Part shown: piece by piece, positions 57,207 to 64,000 of the stretch | Layout of the letters: every line of letters begins with the position of its first letter | Numbering within the stretch: position 1 is the stretch's first letter | Source: Paraspadella gotoi | Lineage: Eukaryota > Chaetognatha | DNA: 64,000 bases | Assembly: GCA_051294375.1 (NCBI GenBank) | Contig: CM119264.1 | Span: forward strand, 6,609,238-6,673,237 | Direction of reading: 5' to 3' | Program-made: the position numbers and the translations under genes | The notes under the pieces: generated by a model | What the model was told of the DNA's origin: nothing | The model's input: only the letters and a program-made list of their open reading frames with translations | Database searches by the model: none

Positions 57207-58152
57207 TTATATTTTACGTAAATATTTTTTTAAAGAAATAACATATTACACATTATTATAAACCACGATATGTTATTCGATAAGCAACAGTAGTGACTCA
57301 ATGCTGATAAGTCGCCAGAATGCAATGAGGGGGGGCTGATCTTACGGGATTAGCGACCCTAGATGTTGGCTCAAAGGAATTAAAAAGAAAGGGGGGGGCG
57401 TTGCTGCTAAAAGTCGCGTCCTGGCCAAAGATGGAATCTCGTGGGAGCGAGTAAGTAAGACTAGGGAATGGAATTCAAATCCTAGGGATTCAAAGTCTAT
57501 GGAACTAATTCTAAAGTGGGTCAGAATTGATTTGGACTCAATTGCTGAGGGATCTCTGGTACCAATGAATCCTACACCAGCTAATGTGACTCAGGCATGT
57601 AATGTACGGACTAGATGGATCAGACGGATTACTTTACATTACCTAGAACAAATTACACAGCAAGTCATGATTGGCAAAACAACTTGAACCAATGGCCTCG
57701 CGACGTATGTCTGGCGCCCTCTAAATAGAAATTCTTCCATGCATTAAATTAACGGCAGTGGCGACGGTCGAGCTGGTGGAGGATTATACAACGTACATAC
57801 AATATACATGATGCATCCTTGTGGTTTATAGATTCTAGTCGAAAGAGAGAAAAAAAACCAAAGGTGAAGATGAAAATGACGACGACGGGGATATATTCGA
57901 CGACGACGACGACGACGACAACGACGAGGGGGCGTGGCTTTCCGCAAATATGATAATCGAAGTCTTCGTCGCCAAAACATTTTATTCGCTCGATGTTTAT
58001 CTCCCGACTCGGTGGGTGGTTACGAGGGGGAGTAGGCAGGGGTGAGTAAGGGAAACGGTTGTGGGGGAGGGAGGGCTGATTGTGAAAGGAGGTTGTGGGC
58101 GAAGTGGGAAGCTTTCGGGCTTTTGTCGGGGGAAAAGTACTCAGGGAGAAAC
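57207..58152. other. Mixed spacer with (GAC)n array; no gene called
   Basis: G runs at 57330-57400, a GAGTAAGTAAG donor-like site near 57449, and a 62-codon plus frame (57499-57687) with no recognisable features. A GAC/CGA array lies at about 57886-57925. Nothing decisive. Confidence 0.4.
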
Positions 58153-58214
58153 AGTTGAGGGGACTCAATGGAGCTCTCTAAATAGTTGAGGGGACTCAAT
58201 GGAGCTCTCTAAAT
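58153..58214. repeat. Perfect tandem duplication of a 31-bp unit
   Basis: Units at 58153-58183 and 58184-58214 are identical. Each begins AGTTGAGGGGACTCAATGGA and ends GCTCTCTAAAT. Perfect identity suggests a very recent slip, or an assembly overlap error. Confidence 0.95.
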
Positions 58215-59388
58215 ATTCGGTTAGAGTCACAAAAGCATCCAAAGCGAAGATATTTTTTTTATCTGAGAAAGAAACTAAGGAAAGAAAAGTAAAAAAAAAA
58301 GTAAAAGAGAGAGAATTAAATCATCGAGAAAGGAAAAAAGAAAATTAAAGAATAGGCTCAATAACTTAAGTAAAAAGCGAGAAAATAGAAAAAAAAATCT
58401 CCACAGTTTAAAAGTTATTTAAAAGGTTTTTTTTTTTTAATTTGACACTTTTTCCGATAACTAATTTTCTCGAGTTGAGTTCATTGCCTCTAAAGGTGCC
58501 TCTAACTTAAGCTGGCTAGATTTATGGGGTTTTTTTAGCGAAATATATTTTATAACATTAAATTTACAGAATGCTTTTCTTTGTAACAAATACGGTTTAT
58601 TCATAATAACCACGTCTCTTGCTTCCTATTAAACTATTAATATTTCAAAATAATATTTCAAAAATATTTTGAAAATATATATTTTGCTTGTGGAAAGAAA
58701 TCTTAAGATTAAAATAATTCCGTTATAATTATCTTTCTTCTCACTCTCTTCAAAGTGCTAATATTTTTGTACTTTTTTCTCAGCGACTTCCGACTGGCGT
58801 TGACTGACGTCGCGTGGCGCTGCCTGCCGTGGGTGACGCAATTTAACGGCGAAAGTCGATAACAAGATTCTTTGGCAAAGTCGGTCGTCGTCGTCGAAGT
58901 CGATTAAATGGAACAGAGAGAATCGACGGAACTTGTTGTTGTTGTAGTTGTTGTTGTTGGAACCAAAGGGGGGCGGGTTCCACCTGGGAAGGAATATGAA
59001 AACGACAGGCGGCGCCCAGCAGCGAAGTCGGAATGAACGTCAGTGGCCGCGGAAGCGTCTGCTGTAGCTATTACTGGTATATTCATTGTCAGCAACATAA
59101 CTAGATGTATCAGCTTATCAGCAATATCGTTATCAACAATGAAGTCAGCGTCAGTCAGCGTCAGTGTCGGCAACTGAATCAGATTCGGCAGTGATGACAA
59201 AGTCGCCGACGCAAAAACCTGGAGCCTCGAAAGGTTGTTGTCGTTATTCGCTTCGCGAATTCTGTTTTCGCGTCGATTTCTAAGAAATCATTTCCATTAA
59301 ATCTGGAACCGGAAATCGTTGAACGTTTTTAGGCCTCAAAAACGGAATTTTCCGGATGAAGGTGTCGGTCGGGTTTGGAAGAAAGTTG

Positions 59389-59390
<2 letters not shown>
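58215..59390. other. AT-rich then mixed spacer; no gene seen
   Basis: AT-rich to about 58780, then mixed sequence with a GTTGTT array (58935-58960) and repeated GTCAGC motifs (59145-59170). No exon-like frame. Confidence 0.5.

Positions 59391-59471
<81 letters not shown>
59391..59471. repeat. (AG)n microsatellite
   Basis: Pure AG tract of about 40 units. Confidence 0.98.
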
Positions 59472-59472
<1 letters not shown>

Positions 59473-59778
59473 TGTGCAAAAATACTGACAGACTAACGGA
59501 AAAAGAAATGGAGACTAGGAATGAGATACACGCATTTCAAACAATATTACAAGAACACAGAAAAGGGGAAAGAGCTGGGGGATGGAAGGGAGAAGCAGGA
59601 GAAGGAAGAGAAGGAGGAGAAGGAGGAGGAGGAGGAGAAAAAAAGAGAGTAGAGCGAAACGGTTTGTGAATGTAAAATCCGCGAAGGCATAAAAGCAGAA
59701 GAGATTCTCGAATGAAAAATCGAAACGATGCTGGTTGGTGGATCGAGCTTTTTCGCTGTAAACGGATGAAAAGAAGGT

Positions 59779-59818
59779 TGTTGTTGTTGTGGTTTTGTTG
59801 TTGTTGTTGTTGTTGTTT
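59779..59818. repeat. (TTG)n trinucleotide repeat
   Basis: TTG/GTT array with one interruption (GTGGTTTTG). Antisense gives a Gln or Asn run; no gene. Confidence 0.9.
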
Positions 59819-59829
59819 TTTTCTTTTCA

Positions 59830-60700
<871 letters not shown>

Positions 60701-60997
60701 AAATTTCCCTCTTGAAATCGATTATCTTTCTTTCTCGCGACATAAAACGGAAATGATAAATAATTCTCAAATGATATAAAATATTTTTCGCTTCGGAATT
60801 TTGTGCCAAAAAACCATTACAGGCGCAGCTCGAAGCCGCCTGGTTCGACCGACGCCCGCGGCAGGCGGTCGCGCCCCTTTCTCGGAGGAACCCTCGAGCC
60901 GCGCCACCTCGGGCCGATTCGCCCACCATAGACGAGGCCTTATTTTCCCATAACGCCCCATTCCATCTTAAATTTGGAATTAAGTCAACTTTTTGAG

Positions 60998-61170
60998 TTA
61001 GAGGTCAGAGTTAAGAATTAGATTAAGGTATAAGTTAGTGATAAGGGTTTAAGGGCAGGGGTTGGGGTTGGAAATTAGGATATAAGGGATTAGGTTTATG
61101 TTTTAGTATTAGGTTAGGATTTGGGGGTTAAGGTTGGGAATAAAGGTTAGCGGTTAGGTTATAAGTTCGA
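60998..61170. repeat. Degenerate GGTTAG-type repeat (telomere-like composition)
   Basis: About 170 bases of irregular TTAGG, GGTTA and GGGGTT motifs (for example TAGGTTAGGATTTGGGGGTT) on the plus strand. It is not a clean (TTAGG)n or (TTAGGG)n array. It may be an old interstitial telomere-like tract or a G/T-rich degenerate satellite. Confidence 0.5.
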
Positions 61171-61454
61171 AACATGTTTAACAAAATAAGCCTTAAAGAT
61201 CTCTTCTAGAGTGGGCCGCATTCTCTTCTTAACTTTTTCACAGATTGAACGAATAACTTAGACTGTGGCGAATGCTCTGCGCTCATTGCTTAATAACGAG
61301 CTAATAGATGTTCAATTTCCTTAGATGATGATGGTGGCGCTATATTAACCACTCTGCCAAATTTTTTTCTCCCACCGCCCCCACATCCGGGATTTTCCTC
61401 CGAAACAAAGCGGGCCGTTGATGGAAAAAGAAAAACGCCGGCAGACGAACCCGG

Positions 61455-61455
<1 letters not shown>

Positions 61456-61492
<37 letters not shown>
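61456..61492. repeat. (AG)n microsatellite
   Basis: Short pure AG tract. The DNA around it (61195-62200) has no supported gene, only purine-rich low-complexity stretches. Confidence 0.95.
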
Positions 61493-61494
<2 letters not shown>

Positions 61495-62213
61495 ATTAGC
61501 GCTTCTAACTAGGAACTCGGTCAAACGAGGAAACAAACGAGGGAACGAGAGAAGAAAAACGAAGATGGGACGAAAGGAAATGAACGGAAGCCTTTTTTAA
61601 TGTTTTGGCGCCAGCAACGAATTTAGAAGACGCCCGAGGGGGGGACTGAAGGGGGGGGTGAGAGAGAAAGAGGCGCTTTCTGTCGAAAAGAAGAACGAGG
61701 GGTGAAGAATTCGAAGATGGAGCCGGGGGTTGACTCGAAAAAGATTGCTGATTGAAAAGATGTACCCGACTGCATGTCAAGAGGATTGGGGGGGGTTGAG
61801 GGATGGTGGACGAAGTGGCGATCGTCGATCGAGGCGAAATTCTGGAATGGCTTCATTTGAAGATAAGAATTTTAGATATTGATACATCGAAGAAAGTCGC
61901 GTCCATGGATTTTGAAGTCAGCGATGACAAAAATAAACAGACACTGTGGTGAATGTGATAGTAAAAGAGGGGGAGAAAAATGCTTTGGAAACGAGGAAGA
62001 AATGGTGCGGAATCTGCGGCGATTAACTTTGCACAATGACAAAGATAAGACGGAGTAGTGGTAGGCGGAGTGGCGGCTGTGAAAGTGGAACTATGGAAAA
62101 CGGAGTGAAAGACTCACAGTGGGAGAAGGAGGAGTGAGGCCCCTTCGAGCGAGACGCAATGGTGGGCGATAATTTATCGCATGATTCGCTCCGACGAGAT
62201 TCTCTTCGAACTT

Positions 62214-62450
62214 CCCACTGTCTCGACTCTCAAACATCTTGACTCGCTAGTTTCGCAGTCTCGAATCTCACGACGTGGGGACTCGATGTGTCTACTATCA
62301 ACGTCTGATTGACACAATTCTCAATGTCAAGGCTCTGAGTCTCAGTCTCGACTCTCAATATCGCGACTTACGACTCATAGTCTCAACTCTCAACGCCGCG
62401 ACTCGCGATTCTCATTGTCTCGACTCTCAACTCAACTCAAGAGTCTATTA
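62214..62450. repeat. Degenerate CTCGACTCTCAA-type repeat
   Basis: TCTCGACTCTCAA and close variants (AGTCTCAACTCTCAACG, TCTCGAATCTCACGA) recur roughly every 25-35 bases with intervening CGCGACT. It looks like a decayed minisatellite rather than a coding repeat, because spacing and frame vary. Confidence 0.6.
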
Positions 62451-62639
62451 TTAACTCGAAACTCGTTTTTCAACTTTTAATTATTTCCCGGTGGAGATGA
62501 TTCAATATTCATGCGTTCTGGGTGGGCAGGTTGTGAATTTAGAGCGGTCGTCTTGTGGAATGAATGATCGATCGATTGTTTGATTCAATGATTCATCGAT
62601 TCTTATGATCATTTTTGATTATTTTTCCGTTCCAATAAT

Positions 62640-62689
62640 TATTGACTTATTTGTTTATTTATTTTTTGTTTTATTTATGTATTGGTTTT

Positions 62690-62728
<39 letters not shown>

Positions 62729-62729
62729 C

Positions 62730-62760
<31 letters not shown>

Positions 62761-62850
62761 TATTATATATTAATTTTATTTTATATATATTTTAATTTAT
62801 GTTAAATTTTAATAGTATTTTTATGTAATTAGTTATTTATTTATTTATTG
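62640..62850. repeat. (TTTA)n-rich region
   Basis: TATTTATTTATT array, best at about 62692-62762, flanked by degenerate TTTA/TATA sequence. Confidence 0.95.
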
Positions 62851-63160
62851 CAAAACGTCACCCTTCGGCGATTTCAGACGATGGGTTTTACAAACACACT
62901 CCACACTCCATTACTCCATTTACTCTTTACTCTCTCTCTCTCTCGTCTCCTCTCTCTTCTCTCTCTCTCTCTCTCTCTCTCCCTCTCTCTCTCTCTTTTT
63001 TCCCTTCCCTCCCATCCAGGCAACAGATCTTTGGACGAAAAGAAAAAAAGAATGAGAAAAGTGACCGCAAAAGGAGTCATGCTGGGTAGTGGGCCTTTGT
63101 AGTGCGAATAATCGAACTATTTTCAGTTTAAAGATTAAATTTCATTTTGTTAAATGCTCC

Positions 63161-63347
<187 letters not shown>

Positions 63348-63409
63348 GGATGGGTGAGGTTCTTGAAACAATTTCTGTACACAGACAAGAAGAAGAATGA
63401 TGAGTGTTT

Positions 63410-64000
63410 TTCCCCACGAAGCGGGTCAACACTGATGATTCTCCAGGGATACAACAACTCGTGTTGTGGAAATCTTCCTCTCCGACTTAATGACCGAATT
63501 GATCCCCAGTTGTTTTATGTCTATTTTTTTTTTTAATTAGTTCCTGATTAATTAATCCCGCAAAAGAGAGAAGATCGCATCTTTTAATCCATCAATCAGC
63601 GCTCAATTCATTTTACTTTCCTCCATCTTTTCATTCAGGCTTCACCTGCTCAACACCTTTTGTTCTTAACAATCTTTTTACGAATTAAATCCTCTTTTTC
63701 GATTATTCGTTCATCCCTTAATTAAACCCTCATGCAACCTTCACCTCCGTACTTTTTAAACTGTTTAACTTTATTTAATTTTTTCCCCAGAGTCAATCGC
63801 TGAGACTTTTCTCTGAACCACTGTAGTATCAGAAACTGTCTACGTCCTTCAACCACCACATTCATCTCTAACGCCATCTCTACCTGGATCTGTCCTCCGT
63901 CTATCACCAAAACCATCTCTTCCCCACCTCTCGCCTCCCTCTCCATCCCTTTCCATCGTCAACCCACCTCATCGTCTCACCGCTCCATTCTCTCCACCAT
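63410..64000. other. Spacer to window end; no gene seen
   Basis: AT-rich, then pyrimidine-rich DNA. The minus-strand frame at 63722-63946 is Glu/Arg/Gly-rich from antisense of the pyrimidine bias and is not supported. Confidence 0.5.

Overview
This window looks like a draft-assembly scaffold from an animal genome, most likely an arthropod and possibly a crustacean. The taxon is inference. It rests on AT-rich intergenic DNA, dominant AG/CT and GTC/GAC microsatellites, a tRNA-derived SINE, Penelope-like retroelement (PLE) debris, a TATA/initiator promoter of arthropod type, and 16 runs of N. There is no bacterial or viral gene organisation. No complete, recognisable protein-coding gene is present. 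Most long open frames are translations of low-complexity CT/GA or GTC repeats, or span assembly gaps.

Layout. 1-9.4 kb: AG-rich intergenic DNA. A segment at 1-928 recurs, more complete, at 5597-7175. It is followed by a seven-unit 50-bp minisatellite (7285-7632) and a promoter-like stretch with a splice donor (7735-7880). A short coding-like reading frame lies on the minus strand at 4578-4841. 9.4-22.4 kb: two direct copies of a ~5.9-6.2-kb segment, largely identical but separated by many 1-base indels. Each copy carries a SINE, a heptamer array and an unrecognised coding-like frame. 22.4-34.5 kb is the repeat-biology core. It holds two foldback elements of one family, a small TIR element, a ~0.7-1-kb inverted repeat whose arms lie 7.9 kb apart, a PLE reverse-transcriptase fragment, a GC-rich island with coding-like frames on the minus strand, and a ~2.3-kb nested palindrome (30.4-32.7 kb). 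The palindrome contains four copies, in alternating orientation, of a unit with a hammerhead-ribozyme core.

34.5-49 kb is gap-rich, with trinucleotide arrays and stretches of more complex DNA that could be regulatory. 49-64 kb is mostly AT-rich or microsatellite DNA. It has a fifth, diverged hammerhead-bearing unit at 52.86-53.22 kb, a triple CCAAT array, small tandem duplications and weak exon-like frames.

The most interesting system is the hammerhead-bearing repeat. Compensatory changes between the 32.3-kb and 53.1-kb copies keep the ribozyme stems paired. The nested inverted arrangement, plus a PLE reverse-transcriptase fragment in the same window, fits a PLE-type retroelement with ribozyme-containing terminal repeats.
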